Of a DNA stretch of 64,000 bases, positions 17,419 to 26,760 are shown in pieces; the stretch's first letter is position 1; each line of letters starts with the position of its first letter. Location: positions 1 through 64,000 of the forward strand of contig NZ_JAJGTZ010000023.1 of assembly GCF_020784725.1 (NCBI RefSeq). Direction: 5' to 3'. The stretch is from Limosilactobacillus reuteri. GTDB lineage: Bacteria; Bacillota; Bacilli; Lactobacillales; Lactobacillaceae. Both the position numbers and the translations under genes were made by a program. Below the pieces are notes generated by a model, which saw only the letters and a list, made by a program, of their open reading frames with translations, was not told the origin of the DNA and searched no databases.

Positions 17419-19821
17419 ATGAAAATCAATCAATTTAGTATTACTTCAACTACACCACAAGCACGGCGCCAAGAATTAATGCGGATTCACTTGCTTCGGA
17501 AAAATGAAGAACAAACTTTGACACCAAACGCAATGTTTGAAACTTTCTTAGCACGCATTCATATGGCAAGTGCCCAGCCGATTGTCACTAAACAGTGGTT
17601 TCATGACCTATTAGCTACTCCTGACCTTGCTCTTGATGATTGGTTTGACCAGAATCAAACATTAACCGATGAAGTATTTTACCTCGTCGCCCTCCAACTA
17701 CTCGATTTTGAGGCCGCAGTTGATTTTGATATTACAGATCCCCTTGCTACAGTTAAGAAAATTGGCTTGCCTGTCGAAGCACATCAAAAATGGACAACTG
17801 CAAACGTTATCGATGCTTTTTACCTGCTTTTAAATACTCACAACAAAAACGGTCAATCGCTTATTGATCATTTAACAGCAGAGGGCTTTATGGCTTGGAG
17901 TTACCAACTTCCAGCAGAACAAAAGCCGCTCTTTTTCAACGGAAAGCCACTTGCTAGTTTTGATCCTGCTAAATTCATTCGTGAGGTTGTTTACATTGAG
18001 ACGGATATGGATACCGATTTCGATGGTAAAGCAGATTTAGTTAAAGCAGAAATTATGCGACCAATTGAATCGGACCATGGCTTAAACGTTCCTGTTGTCT
18101 TTACTGCCAGCCCTTATAATCAAGGGACAAACGACGAATGGGGCGAAAAAGCAACGCATAACGTCAATATTCCTTTGAAACATAAGGATCCTGATCATCA
18201 GACCCCGACTGAAGAAACATTCCCAACTGATTTTTCACGACAAAAAGTTACTGGGGAAAGCCGCCAAGCGACCGAGACGTTTAGTACTACGCCAGCATAC
18301 ACGCTAAATAATTACCTCGCTGTTCGTGGTTATGCGGTTGTTTATTCAGCCGGAATTGGAACCAAAGATTCGGATGGCCTGCAAACGTGTGGTTCTCCAG
18401 AACAGACTGATGCGATGAAGGCTGTTGTCGAGTGGCTTCATGGTGATCGGCAAGCCTTTACTGACCGTCATAGCGGGACCACAACCAAGGCGGCCTGGTG
18501 TAATGGTAAAGTTGCAATGACAGGGCGCTCATATCTCGGCACTCTAGCCACCGCTGTCGCAACCACTGGTGTACCAGGTCTCGAAGCAATTATTAGTGAA
18601 GCTGCCATTTCCAGTTGGTATGACTATTACCGGGAAAATGGTCTCGTCCGGGCACCAGGCGGCTTTCAAGGGGAGGATGCAGACGTTTTAGCTGATGAAA
18701 CATTTAGCCGGACCAAACGACCCGCAGATTATCGCCGCATAGAAAAAGTTAATGATCGATATATTGCCAAAATGCAAGAAGCAATGGATCGGGCAAGCGG
18801 AAACTACAATGAGTTCTGGGATCACCGTAATTATCGGCACAACCTCGAAAACATCAAAGCTGCTGTAATGATGGTTCACGGGCTCAATGATACTAATGTA
18901 CGTCCTAGCAACGTTAAAGCACTTTATGATGGTATTCAGCACCTTCCGATTACTAGTAAACTCATCCTTCACCAAGGACAACATATTTATATCAATGCCT
19001 TTCGTTCATTAGATTTCTCTGACATGGTTAATCTCTGGCTTGCTAATAAGCTCTGGGGACAAGAAAATCAAGCCGATGATACTTTGCCAAGTGTTCTCGT
19101 ACAAGACAATAGCACCCCTGAAACTTGGACCGCATATGATCAATGGACTGCGGGCGAACAGAAACAGTACCAATTTAACGACCGCCGCCTAACGAATTTG
19201 CCTGGGTTAGGAACTCAAAGCTTTAATGACCAGCAACCAGAAGAAAAGTACCTCCAATGGTGTAAACACCCCCAAGCATGGGCAAAGGCACTCGTTAATG
19301 ATAACGGTCAATTTAGCCGGCGCTTTGTAACTGCTGTATTTAATGATGATACACTTCTCCGCGGAACTCCTACTGTCACATTAAAAGTAGCTTCTTCGAA
19401 AAATTATGGAATGATTAGCGCTCGGCTTGTTGACCTTGGCAGCAGTAAACGCCTGACAATGTCACCTGTTCTTTTTAATCGCGACGGCCTTGAGTTAGGT
19501 TATCATTGGAAGACAGATGATCTTCGTGAATTCAAATTGGAAAAAGAACCAACTACTTATAAAGTAATTTCAAGCGGGCACATCAATTTACAAAATCGAA
19601 ATAATCCCGCCCAAGTTGAAGAATTACTGGCGAACCAATTTGTCACCGTTAAATTTGATCTCCAGCCAATCTTCCACCGGATTGTAGCTGGTCATCAACT
19701 TGGAATCATCATCTATAGTACTGATTATGAATACACTCTACGTGGCAACGAACGGATTGAATATCAATTGGAGCTGAGCAACTGCCATCTAAGTATTCCA
19801 GGGGTTACTATTTTGAACTAA
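17419..19821 (+). CDS. pepX: Xaa-Pro dipeptidyl-peptidase (PepX)
   Basis: 800-aa serine peptidase of family S15 that releases X-Pro dipeptides from the N terminus of peptides; cytoplasmic and important for using proline-rich casein peptides. The catalytic triad is visible: Ser371 in GRSYLG, Asp491 in HGLNDTNV and His522 in HQGQHIY. An N-terminal helical domain, the hydrolase core and a C-terminal jelly-roll-like domain fit the normal length of about 800. ATG 17419 has GAGGTG six bases upstream; the frame's GTG at 17410 overlaps that site. The prolyl iminopeptidase gene follows 100 bases downstream, a functional pairing. No clear terminator is seen between them. Confidence 0.95.
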   Translation: MKINQFSITSTTPQARRQELMRIHLLRKNEEQTLTPNAMFETFLARIHMASAQPIVTKQWFHDLLATPDLALDDWFDQNQTLTDEVFYLVALQLLDFEAAVDFDITDPLATVKKIGLPVEAHQKWTTANVIDAFYLLLNTHNKNGQSLIDHLTAEGFMAWSYQLPAEQKPLFFNGKPLASFDPAKFIREVVYIETDMDTDFDGKADLVKAEIMRPIESDHGLNVPVVFTASPYNQGTNDEWGEKATHNVNIPLKHKDPDHQTPTEETFPTDFSRQKVTGESRQATETFSTTPAYTLNNYLAVRGYAVVYSAGIGTKDSDGLQTCGSPEQTDAMKAVVEWLHGDRQAFTDRHSGTTTKAAWCNGKVAMTGRSYLGTLATAVATTGVPGLEAIISEAAISSWYDYYRENGLVRAPGGFQGEDADVLADETFSRTKRPADYRRIEKVNDRYIAKMQEAMDRASGNYNEFWDHRNYRHNLENIKAAVMMVHGLNDTNVRPSNVKALYDGIQHLPITSKLILHQGQHIYINAFRSLDFSDMVNLWLANKLWGQENQADDTLPSVLVQDNSTPETWTAYDQWTAGEQKQYQFNDRRLTNLPGLGTQSFNDQQPEEKYLQWCKHPQAWAKALVNDNGQFSRRFVTAVFNDDTLLRGTPTVTLKVASSKNYGMISARLVDLGSSKRLTMSPVLFNRDGLELGYHWKTDDLREFKLEKEPTTYKVISSGHINLQNRNNPAQVEELLANQFVTVKFDLQPIFHRIVAGHQLGIIIYSTDYEYTLRGNERIEYQLELSNCHLSIPGVTILN

Positions 19822-19921
19822 ATGCTCACTAAAAAGACAGAGGATAGAAACTAGTTTTAGCAGAATTAAGCTAATTGAGGTAAAATAGTTAATATTATCA
19901 ATAAAAAGGAGAGATTCGAGA

Positions 19922-20833
19922 ATGAAACAAGGCACTAAAATTATTACCCTTGATAACGGCTATCATCTATGGACGAATACCCAAGGTGAAGGTGATATTC
20001 ATTTATTGGCTTTGCATGGGGGTCCTGGTGGCAATCATGAATACTGGGAAGACGCTGCCGAACAATTAAAGAAGCAAGGTCTTAACGTTCAAGTAACAAT
20101 GTATGATCAATTAGGTTCACTATATTCTGATCAACCAGATTTTTCTGACCCTAAGATTGCTAAAAAGTACCTTACTTACGAATATTTCCTTGATGAAGTA
20201 GATGAAGTACGAGAAAAGCTTGGCTTAGATAATTTCTATCTTATCGGTCAAAGTTGGGGTGGCCTTTTAGTTCAAGAATACGCTGTTAAGTATGGCCAAC
20301 ATCTTAAAGGCGCAATTATTTCTTCAATGGTTGACGAGATTGACGAATATGTCGACCGGGTTAATGAATTACGGGAAAAGACTCTTTCTCCAGAAGCTGT
20401 TGCCTTTATGAAAGAATGCGAAGCCAAGAATGATTACAGTAATCCTAAGTATCAAGAATACGTTCAAGTAATGAATGAACAATACGTTGACCGGAAGCAA
20501 CCATCCAAGCTTTATCACCTTAAAGACCTTGGTGGCACGGCGGTTTACAATGTCTTTCAAGGTGATAACGAATTTGTGATTACTGGTAAGCTTAAAGACT
20601 GGCATTTCCGTGACCAATTAAAGAACATTAAGGTGCCAACTTTAATTACATTTGGTGAACACGAAACGATGCCAATCGAAACTGCTAAGACAATGAATAG
20701 TCTCATTCCAAATTCACAGCTAGTTACTACTCCCGATGGTGGTCACCACCACATGGTAGATAACCCCGATGTTTATTACAAGCACCTCGCTGACTTTATT
20801 CGGAATGTTGAAAATAATACGTTTAATAATTAA
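19922..20833 (+). CDS. pip: Prolyl iminopeptidase (proline-specific aminopeptidase)
   Basis: 303-aa alpha/beta hydrolase of family S33, removing N-terminal proline from peptides. It has the oxyanion HGGPGG at 32-37, the nucleophile Ser111 in GQSWGG, and His275 or His276 in the GGHHH motif. The usual catalytic Asp in the G-E-x-D loop appears to be Glu248 (GEHET), an unusual feature. An AAAGGAGAG site precedes the ATG. It complements PepX directly upstream in degrading proline-rich peptides. Hydrolysis of other substrates by this S33 relative cannot be excluded. Confidence 0.88.
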   Translation: MKQGTKIITLDNGYHLWTNTQGEGDIHLLALHGGPGGNHEYWEDAAEQLKKQGLNVQVTMYDQLGSLYSDQPDFSDPKIAKKYLTYEYFLDEVDEVREKLGLDNFYLIGQSWGGLLVQEYAVKYGQHLKGAIISSMVDEIDEYVDRVNELREKTLSPEAVAFMKECEAKNDYSNPKYQEYVQVMNEQYVDRKQPSKLYHLKDLGGTAVYNVFQGDNEFVITGKLKDWHFRDQLKNIKVPTLITFGEHETMPIETAKTMNSLIPNSQLVTTPDGGHHHMVDNPDVYYKHLADFIRNVENNTFNN

Positions 20834-20834
20834 T

Positions 20835-20868
20835 AAAAAGACCGAGGAATTGTTCCTTGGTCTTTTTA
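20835..20868 (+). terminator. Terminator after prolyl iminopeptidase gene
   Basis: AAAAAGACC-AGGAA pairs with TTCCT-GGTCTTTTT around a three-base loop, followed by T residues. Confidence 0.75.
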
Positions 20869-20919
20869 TTAATAATCCGTGAATCATGTTTTAAAAATAT
20901 CTTAACTAGAACTAAAATA

Positions 20920-20948
20920 TTAGATGGATATGATACGATATTTATACA
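20920..20948 (+). promoter_or_regulatory. Probable promoter of the P-type ATPase gene
   Basis: TTAGAT (20920-20925) and TATACA (20943-20948) are 17 bases apart. They would start a leader of about 110 bases before the ATG at 21069. Confidence 0.5.
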
Positions 20949-20992
20949 ATAAATACGAAGGAATGATTAAAGCAAAAACTTAATATGGCTTC

Positions 20993-21035
20993 ACTGATGT
21001 TGTGCGCTTAAGGTGTGGGACCTTTAAGCATTAGT
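20993..21035 (+). promoter_or_regulatory. Hairpin-forming leader of the P-type ATPase gene
   Basis: ACTGATG (20993-20999) pairs with CATTAGT (21029-21035); inside it GCTTAAGG (21006-21013) pairs with CCTTTAAGC (21021-21029) with one bulge. The long leader of a cation pump suggests a cis-acting RNA, but the hallmarks of the yybP-ykoY manganese riboswitch are not evident. Function is inferred only from position and structure. Confidence 0.4.
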
Positions 21036-21068
21036 CACTTTACTCAATTTATATATTTAAGGGGAAAA

Positions 21069-23732
21069 ATGAAAGAAAATTATCAACTAACAACTGACGA
21101 AATAAAGAAAGAATACCAATTAACTGATTTTACTCACGGTTTATCAACCCAAGCTGTCGAAAAACGGCTTGCTGATGAAGGGCGTAATATCATTGAAGTA
21201 AAACCAACGCCCAAGTGGAAACTCTTCTTACGCCAGTTTAACAATATTGTTATCTACATTTTATTAGCCGCTACTTTACTGACCATTTTAATCGGTCACT
21301 ATACCGATGCGATTGTTATCGGGGCGGTTGTCATTCTAAACGCGCTCATTGGTTATTTCCAAGAATCAAGCGCAGCGAATGCCCTCGCCAAAATCAAAGA
21401 GATGATGGCACAACATGCTACCGTCTACCGGAATGGTAAACGACAAGACATTGATGCCGCCGACCTTGTCCGTGGGGATGTTGTTTTCCTCGAAGCCGGT
21501 GATAATGTTCCAGCCGACTTACGAATCGTCTCAGCTGATAACTTGCGAATTGAAGAATCAGCTTTAACTGGTGAAACCAATTCGGTTATCAAAACTGATG
21601 AAGCAATTACCGACCAAGACGTTCCCCTCGCTGATCGTGTTGATATGGCATATGCTTCGACTTCAGTTACAAGCGGAAGTGGACTAGGAGTTGTAGTCGC
21701 AACTGGTGAACAAACCGAAATTGGTAAGATTTCACAAGAAGTTGCGCAAATCAAGCCAAAGAAGACACCATTAACTAAAGAAATTGACCATGTTGGAAAG
21801 GTCGTTTCTTACATTACGATTACTGCTTCAGTAGTTGTTTTCGTTGTCGGTTGCTTCCTCGAAATTTACTCCTTGCCTGCCCTTGCGCTCGCAGTCGTGG
21901 CAATGTTGGTTGGTGCGATCCCAGAAGGTTTGCCCGCAATCACCTCTGTTATCTTAGCCTTTGGTATTAGCAAAATGGCAAAAGAGCATCAGACGATCAT
22001 CAAATCAATGCCTGCTGTTGAAACATTAGGCTCGGTCGATGTTATTGCTACTGATAAAACAGGAACCCTTACCAAAAACGAAATGACTGCCATTGAGTTA
22101 TGGGTCGGCGATAAACACTACACGGTTACTGGAACTGGTTATGCTCCTAATGGTGAGATTCTCTTAAATGGCAAACCAGCCCAACTGACAGATCAGCTCA
22201 AACTTTTCTTAGAGGCTGGATACCAAGCAAATGATACGGTTTTAACTGATGAAGACGGCACTTGGCATATTAATGGTGAACCAACTGATGGAGCTTTCTT
22301 AACTCTTTACCACAAAGCGTTTGGGGCTAAATATCAATCGCCATATAAAGCGGTTGACCTCCTTCCATTTGATTCTGATTACCGTTATATCGCTGAATTA
22401 ACTCGTGATCCGGAAGATAAGCAGCAAGTAATCTTTGTTAAGGGATCTCCAGACAAGCTCTTTGAAATGGCCGCAAAGGAAGATCCACAATTTGATACTG
22501 CCAAGTGGCAACAACGGGTAGATGACTGGTCCAAAGCCGGAAAACGAGTTATTGCGGTTGGTTATCAACCAGTTAATGGCGAAAACCTAATGGAAGTCGA
22601 ACATGATCACCTCTACAAGGGAATTCACTTACTTGGTTTAGCTGCTCTTCAAGACGCACCACGCGAAGAAGTGATCGTTGCGTTAAAGCAGATGAACCGG
22701 GCCGGTGTTTCCGTTAAAATGATTACGGGAGATGACCCGCAAACCGCCCGTGCAATCGGTAAGCAACTAGGCCTATCAACCGGTCCAATCAACGCAATCA
22801 CAGGAGCAGAATGGGACAAACTCTCTGCTAGTGAACGAGAAGAGGCTGCTTTAAATAACCAAGTCTTTGCTCGGACGACTCCACAGAACAAGCTTGAAAT
22901 TATTGAAGCCCTTCAAAACCGGCAAAAGATCACCGCGATGGTTGGGGATGGAGTTAACGATGCTCCCGCCTTAAAGAAAGCCGATATTGGGATTTCAATG
23001 GGGATCAAGGGAACGGACGTCGCTAAAGATGCTGCTGACATGATCTTAGGAAATGATAATTTTGCGGTAATGGCTGCTGTTATCAAAGAAGGTCGGCGAA
23101 TTTACGACAATATCAAAAAGAGTATCTTATTCTTATTACCAACCTCCTTTGCTGAAGGATTGGTGGTTGCCTTCTCTATTCTTACTGGTCAGCAAGTTCC
23201 CCTCCAACCGGCTCAACTATTGTGGATTAACTTAATCGCCGCAATCACTATCCAGTTCGCATTCGTCTTTGAAAAAGCAGAAAAGGGCATTATGGATCGC
23301 AATCCGCGACCAGTGACCCAACGTTTAATGAATCGGCATGATTTAATCCAGATGGGTTATGTCTCAGCTTTAATGGCGCTATTCGCCTTAATTGGTTATG
23401 AATGGTTCATCAGCGCAGGGGCAGACGTTGTCAACGCTACAACAATGATGGTTAATACTATTGTTATTAGTAAGGCCTTCTACTTCTTCAGTATTCGAAC
23501 TGAACGATATGGACTAAAAGAAGTTGCAAATATTGGTAAGAAAGCCTGGGGCGTCATTGGATTAATGATTTTATTCCAATTGATCTTTACCTACGTTCCA
23601 TTTATGCAGGCTGCCTTCCATGTGACTGGAATAAGTTTGTTAGAATGGCTAGCAGTAATTGTATTCTCTTGCCTAATCTTCTTATGTACTGAATCAGATA
23701 AAATGATTCGTTTCCGTCTAAATCGCCGATAA
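21069..23732 (+). CDS. Cation-transporting P-type ATPase (P2 / calcium-pump type)
   Basis: 887 aa. It contains the P-type ATPase motifs: LTGET (actuator), PEGLP in helix 4, phosphorylated Asp329 in DKTGTLT, KGSPD (nucleotide domain) and MVGDGVNDAPAL (hinge). An N-terminal cation-ATPase domain and about ten membrane helices fit P2A/P2C pumps. It moves a cation, most likely Ca2+ (possibly Na+ or Mn2+), out across the cytoplasmic membrane using ATP. ATG 21069 is chosen because AAGGGG lies four to five bases upstream and the protein then begins like relatives. It has its own leader and terminator. Confidence 0.9.
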   Translation: MKENYQLTTDEIKKEYQLTDFTHGLSTQAVEKRLADEGRNIIEVKPTPKWKLFLRQFNNIVIYILLAATLLTILIGHYTDAIVIGAVVILNALIGYFQESSAANALAKIKEMMAQHATVYRNGKRQDIDAADLVRGDVVFLEAGDNVPADLRIVSADNLRIEESALTGETNSVIKTDEAITDQDVPLADRVDMAYASTSVTSGSGLGVVVATGEQTEIGKISQEVAQIKPKKTPLTKEIDHVGKVVSYITITASVVVFVVGCFLEIYSLPALALAVVAMLVGAIPEGLPAITSVILAFGISKMAKEHQTIIKSMPAVETLGSVDVIATDKTGTLTKNEMTAIELWVGDKHYTVTGTGYAPNGEILLNGKPAQLTDQLKLFLEAGYQANDTVLTDEDGTWHINGEPTDGAFLTLYHKAFGAKYQSPYKAVDLLPFDSDYRYIAELTRDPEDKQQVIFVKGSPDKLFEMAAKEDPQFDTAKWQQRVDDWSKAGKRVIAVGYQPVNGENLMEVEHDHLYKGIHLLGLAALQDAPREEVIVALKQMNRAGVSVKMITGDDPQTARAIGKQLGLSTGPINAITGAEWDKLSASEREEAALNNQVFARTTPQNKLEIIEALQNRQKITAMVGDGVNDAPALKKADIGISMGIKGTDVAKDAADMILGNDNFAVMAAVIKEGRRIYDNIKKSILFLLPTSFAEGLVVAFSILTGQQVPLQPAQLLWINLIAAITIQFAFVFEKAEKGIMDRNPRPVTQRLMNRHDLIQMGYVSALMALFALIGYEWFISAGADVVNATTMMVNTIVISKAFYFFSIRTERYGLKEVANIGKKAWGVIGLMILFQLIFTYVPFMQAAFHVTGISLLEWLAVIVFSCLIFLCTESDKMIRFRLNRR

Positions 23733-23737
23733 AATTA

Positions 23738-23779
23738 ACGACACTGAATTAGATTTCATCTTCTTCAGTGTCGTTTTTA
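23738..23779 (+). terminator. Terminator after the P-type ATPase gene
   Basis: ACGACACTGAA pairs perfectly with TTCAGTGTCGT, followed by a T run. Confidence 0.8.
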
Positions 23780-23808
23780 TAAACTTTCGTAATGTTTCAA
23801 TCAAATCT

Positions 23809-23823
23809 ATGTAAGCGCATTCT
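23809..23823 (+). promoter_or_regulatory. Candidate CcpA (cre) site upstream of dps
   Basis: ATGTAAGCGCATTCT fits the cre consensus WTGNAANCGNWNNCW at every defined position. It overlaps the expected -35 region, ten bases before a TATGAT -10 (23833-23838), so repression of dps on rich sugar is plausible. Confidence 0.5.
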
Positions 23824-23868
23824 AAAGTTTGATATGATACACCTAACACATAGAAAAGGAGTCTTATC

Positions 23869-24336
23869 ATGAAATATCAAGAAACCAAAGAAACACTTAA
23901 TCAATTAGTTGCTGATCTGAGTCAAATGGCAATGATAATTCATCAAACTCACTGGTATATGCGTGGCACTAACTTTCTAAAGCTACATCCATTAATGGAC
24001 CAATTTATGGATGAAATCAACGCTCAACTTGATGTAATATCTGAACGATTATTAACTCTCGATGGTGAACCTTATTCTACCCTAAAAGAAATCGCAACCC
24101 ATACGAAAATTAAAGACTGGCCAGGAAACTTTGATAAAACCACTCCCGAACGACTTGCCCATTTAGTCGCTGGCTATCGCTACCTTGAGGACCTTTATCA
24201 GCATGGAATTGAAGTGACTGATATTGAAAAAGACTATTCTACCCAAGATATCTTTATTGGTTTTAAGACGGCAATCGAAAAGAAAATCTGGATGCTGCAA
24301 GCAGAATTAGATCAAGCACCTGAAATCGATAATTAA
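23869..24336 (+). CDS. dps: Dps/ferritin-like DNA-protecting protein
   Basis: 155 aa, all helical, of the Dps family. Ferroxidase-site ligands of the usual type appear as His28 (in THWYMRG) and the Asp55/Glu59 pair (DVISER). Twelve subunits form a cage that oxidises and stores Fe2+, limiting Fenton chemistry. AAAAGGAG precedes the ATG. Upstream lie a TATGAT -10 and a candidate cre site. The gene is monocistronic. Confidence 0.88.
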   Translation: MKYQETKETLNQLVADLSQMAMIIHQTHWYMRGTNFLKLHPLMDQFMDEINAQLDVISERLLTLDGEPYSTLKEIATHTKIKDWPGNFDKTTPERLAHLVAGYRYLEDLYQHGIEVTDIEKDYSTQDIFIGFKTAIEKKIWMLQAELDQAPEIDN

Positions 24337-24342
24337 TAGTAA

Positions 24343-24390
24343 AATAGGCACCAAACTAATCGAGATTCGAACGTTTAGTGCCTATTTATT
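24343..24390. terminator. Bidirectional terminator between dps and the APC permease
   Basis: AATAGGCAC-AAAC pairs with GTTT-GTGCCTATT around a loop of about 16 bases, with T-rich ends on both strands. Confidence 0.7.
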
Positions 24391-24399
24391 GTCTAAAAT

Positions 24400-25818
24400 T
24401 TACTTTTTCTGGTTATCTAGAAGTCCTTCTTTTTCATCTTTTAATCGCAAGTCATCAAGCCATTTTACATGCTTTTCTTCGTAACTACGATCTTTCTTGA
24501 TAAAGAAGTAGGCCGCCGCGGCAAGAATGGCGATGACAGTTCCGACAAGCAGGGTCTTAGCCGTAAAATTAGTAACCATGTAACAAGAAACTAATAATGC
24601 AAAGCTGGGGATAAGATATTTCCCAGGTAATTTGAAACCGTGTGTTGGATACTCATTGCTATGTTCAAACTTAATTACTGCAAGAATTGAAGGAACATAT
24701 TGAATAAACGAAGCTAAAACAGTACAACTAACTAAGAAAAGATAACTCTGGGTAGCGAATATAGCAGAAAGGATTGATGTTAATAAGATTCCAACCCATG
24801 GGGCATCATGTTTATTCTTCTTCCCAATAAATTTTGGTAACATTCCGTGCTCATTAGCCATTGAGGCAATTAACGATGGCGTGTTAAACGAAGCTGAGAA
24901 GGCAACCCCAAAGATACTTACAAGCATTCCGAAAATAATAAAGGCATATCCCCACTTGCCAATAGTGGTTCCGAGTCCCTTCGCAAGGGCACCTCCCAAA
25001 GCATTAGCCAGTGGTGTTGAGTACCCACCTAATTTAGTACCGGAAAGCCCAACGGCAACGGTCATCATCAACGCATCCAAAATAGTTACACTCACCATGA
25101 CTGCAATTAACACCCGCGGAATATTCTTTTCTGGATTCTTCATTTGCTTAGCAGCAATTGGTAAAAATGAAAAACCAGTAAAAAGATAAAAGATCGGGGT
25201 AAAGGCTTCACCAAAATGATGAATAAATGGCATTGGCCCCTTTAAAGCTGCTTGGGGAATCACTGGTGAGAAATTAGCTTTATGAATGAAGAAGACCCCA
25301 ACTACAATAAAGATGATCAACGTAAGGATTTTAGCAGCGGCTGATACATTATTAACTAGTTTAACAAGGCCGCGACCAAAGAAATTAATAACCGCAAAGA
25401 GAACAATTAAGCCAAAAGCAGCGGCCCCATAAATAAGTGGTCGATTAAAGATTGGCAAGAAACTCTTGAGGGTAGTTAATAAGGCAACAATTTCCGCTGA
25501 AAGAGTACAACACCCTAAGAACCACGTAAAAATCCCTAACTCATAACCGGTAAATCGTCCGAACGCATGATAAGAATAAAGCCATGCTGCCCCTGAGCCG
25601 GTAAAACGACTAGAAAGATCGGCATAACATAGGGCGATCAACGAAACGGTTATTGCCGTACATAGCAAAACTGCTACAGCCGATAAGTTCATGTACCGAT
25701 AGATAACAGATGGCAGTAAGAATGTTCCTGAGCCAATTACTCCATTAATCCCTAAAAAGTAAATCGAGATGAAAGATAGCTTTTTAGGTACTGATTTTTG
25801 ATTACTGATAATGACCAC
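24400..25818 (-). CDS. APC-family amino acid permease (paralogue 1)
   Basis: 472 aa with about twelve membrane helices. The N terminus FISIYFLGINGVIGSGTFLLP carries the APC substrate-binding loop, and a charged Lys/Asp/Glu tail lies in the cytoplasm. It is a close paralogue of the permease at 54975-56330, sharing long stretches such as WFLGCCTLSAE and YLFLVSC. The frame begins with GTG 25818, which overlaps a GGGGTGG run, so the start is uncertain; a start at ATT two codons later is possible. Probable role is amino acid uptake or exchange; substrate unknown. Confidence 0.83.
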   Translation of the reverse strand: MVIISNQKSVPKKLSFISIYFLGINGVIGSGTFLLPSVIYRYMNLSAVAVLLCTAITVSLIALCYADLSSRFTGSGAAWLYSYHAFGRFTGYELGIFTWFLGCCTLSAEIVALLTTLKSFLPIFNRPLIYGAAAFGLIVLFAVINFFGRGLVKLVNNVSAAAKILTLIIFIVVGVFFIHKANFSPVIPQAALKGPMPFIHHFGEAFTPIFYLFTGFSFLPIAAKQMKNPEKNIPRVLIAVMVSVTILDALMMTVAVGLSGTKLGGYSTPLANALGGALAKGLGTTIGKWGYAFIIFGMLVSIFGVAFSASFNTPSLIASMANEHGMLPKFIGKKNKHDAPWVGILLTSILSAIFATQSYLFLVSCTVLASFIQYVPSILAVIKFEHSNEYPTHGFKLPGKYLIPSFALLVSCYMVTNFTAKTLLVGTVIAILAAAAYFFIKKDRSYEEKHVKWLDDLRLKDEKEGLLDNQKK

Positions 25819-25957
25819 CCCACATAAATTTTATAATTCCATTTATATTGTAGTCTTTTTCAAATAAAAGGTAAATTATCAGCTATTCTAATCTCAATCT
25901 TTTTCGAAATTGTTATACAATTAAGAACATACTTATATTTGATAAAGGATGAATAGA

Positions 25958-26605
25958 ATGGCACAGAAGATTGAGAATTTTATTTTTGATATTGATGGCA
26001 CTTTAATTGATACTATTGATATGTATATGCCAGCAATGATTGATACTTTAGCACAACATGGTCACCCAGTTGCGCCCGACAAAGTAGAACAAACTAAACA
26101 TGACTTATTTGGTATTACTGGTCGAGATGCTCTTCGCTTGGCTGGAATTAGCGAAGATGAGATCCCGGCGATCCAACAAGACTGGTTTAAGCTAGCTTAT
26201 CAACGGGCGGATCAGGCAAAAGTGATTGAAGGAATTCCAGAAATGCTTAATACCCTTGCCAATCGTGAAGATGCAAAGATCGCCATCGCCACTTCAAAGC
26301 TTGCTGACGAGTACCAAGAATATTTCGTTAACAAATATGACTTTGCAAGATTATTTAAAGTTGCCATTACGTCTGCGGATACTAAAAAGCATAAGCCAGC
26401 TCCAGATCCTATTTTAGCGGCGATGGATAAAATGGGAGCCGATCCGGCAACCACTGTTTATGTTGGGGACACAATCAATGATATGAAAGCCGCCCATGCA
26501 GCCGGTGCCAAGTTTGCAGGCGCCCTTTACTCTTCCGCAAATCCCGACAGTATTAAAGCTGCGGACTTCCCATTAATGAAGCCGGCTGATCTCTTAGAAA
26601 TTTAA
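25958..26605 (+). CDS. HAD-superfamily phosphatase (phosphoglycolate-phosphatase-like)
   Basis: 215 aa with HAD motif I FDIDGTLIDT (catalytic Asp pair at residues 11 and 13), a helical cap, motif III KHKPAPDP and motif IV GDTINDMKAA. Such proteins dephosphorylate small sugar or nucleotide phosphates in the cytosol; the substrate is not predictable. ATG 25958 has AAAGGA seven bases upstream; the ATG at 25949 abuts that site. Monocistronic with a strong terminator. Confidence 0.87.
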   Translation: MAQKIENFIFDIDGTLIDTIDMYMPAMIDTLAQHGHPVAPDKVEQTKHDLFGITGRDALRLAGISEDEIPAIQQDWFKLAYQRADQAKVIEGIPEMLNTLANREDAKIAIATSKLADEYQEYFVNKYDFARLFKVAITSADTKKHKPAPDPILAAMDKMGADPATTVYVGDTINDMKAAHAAGAKFAGALYSSANPDSIKAADFPLMKPADLLEI

Positions 26606-26612
26606 AACAAAT

Positions 26613-26658
26613 AAGAAGTCTCTGATGTTTAGAATTCAAACGTTAGAGACTTCTTTTT
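26613..26658 (+). terminator. Terminator after the HAD phosphatase gene
   Basis: AAGAAGTCTCT pairs with AGAGACTTCTT, extended by GTTT/AAAC, and is followed by T residues. Confidence 0.75.
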
Positions 26659-26760
26659 AGTTTTTTCAATTATCTATTTTAAATTTCTAAGGCAGCATCG
26701 CAATCAAGCTTAAAAACTTATTATCCAACTGAAATAATGTGTTACAGTAGGGACATTTTT

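Noticed and set aside
20949-21068. yybP-ykoY manganese riboswitch before the P-type ATPase
   Set aside because: The conserved loop sequences of that riboswitch could not be found, only a generic long stem.
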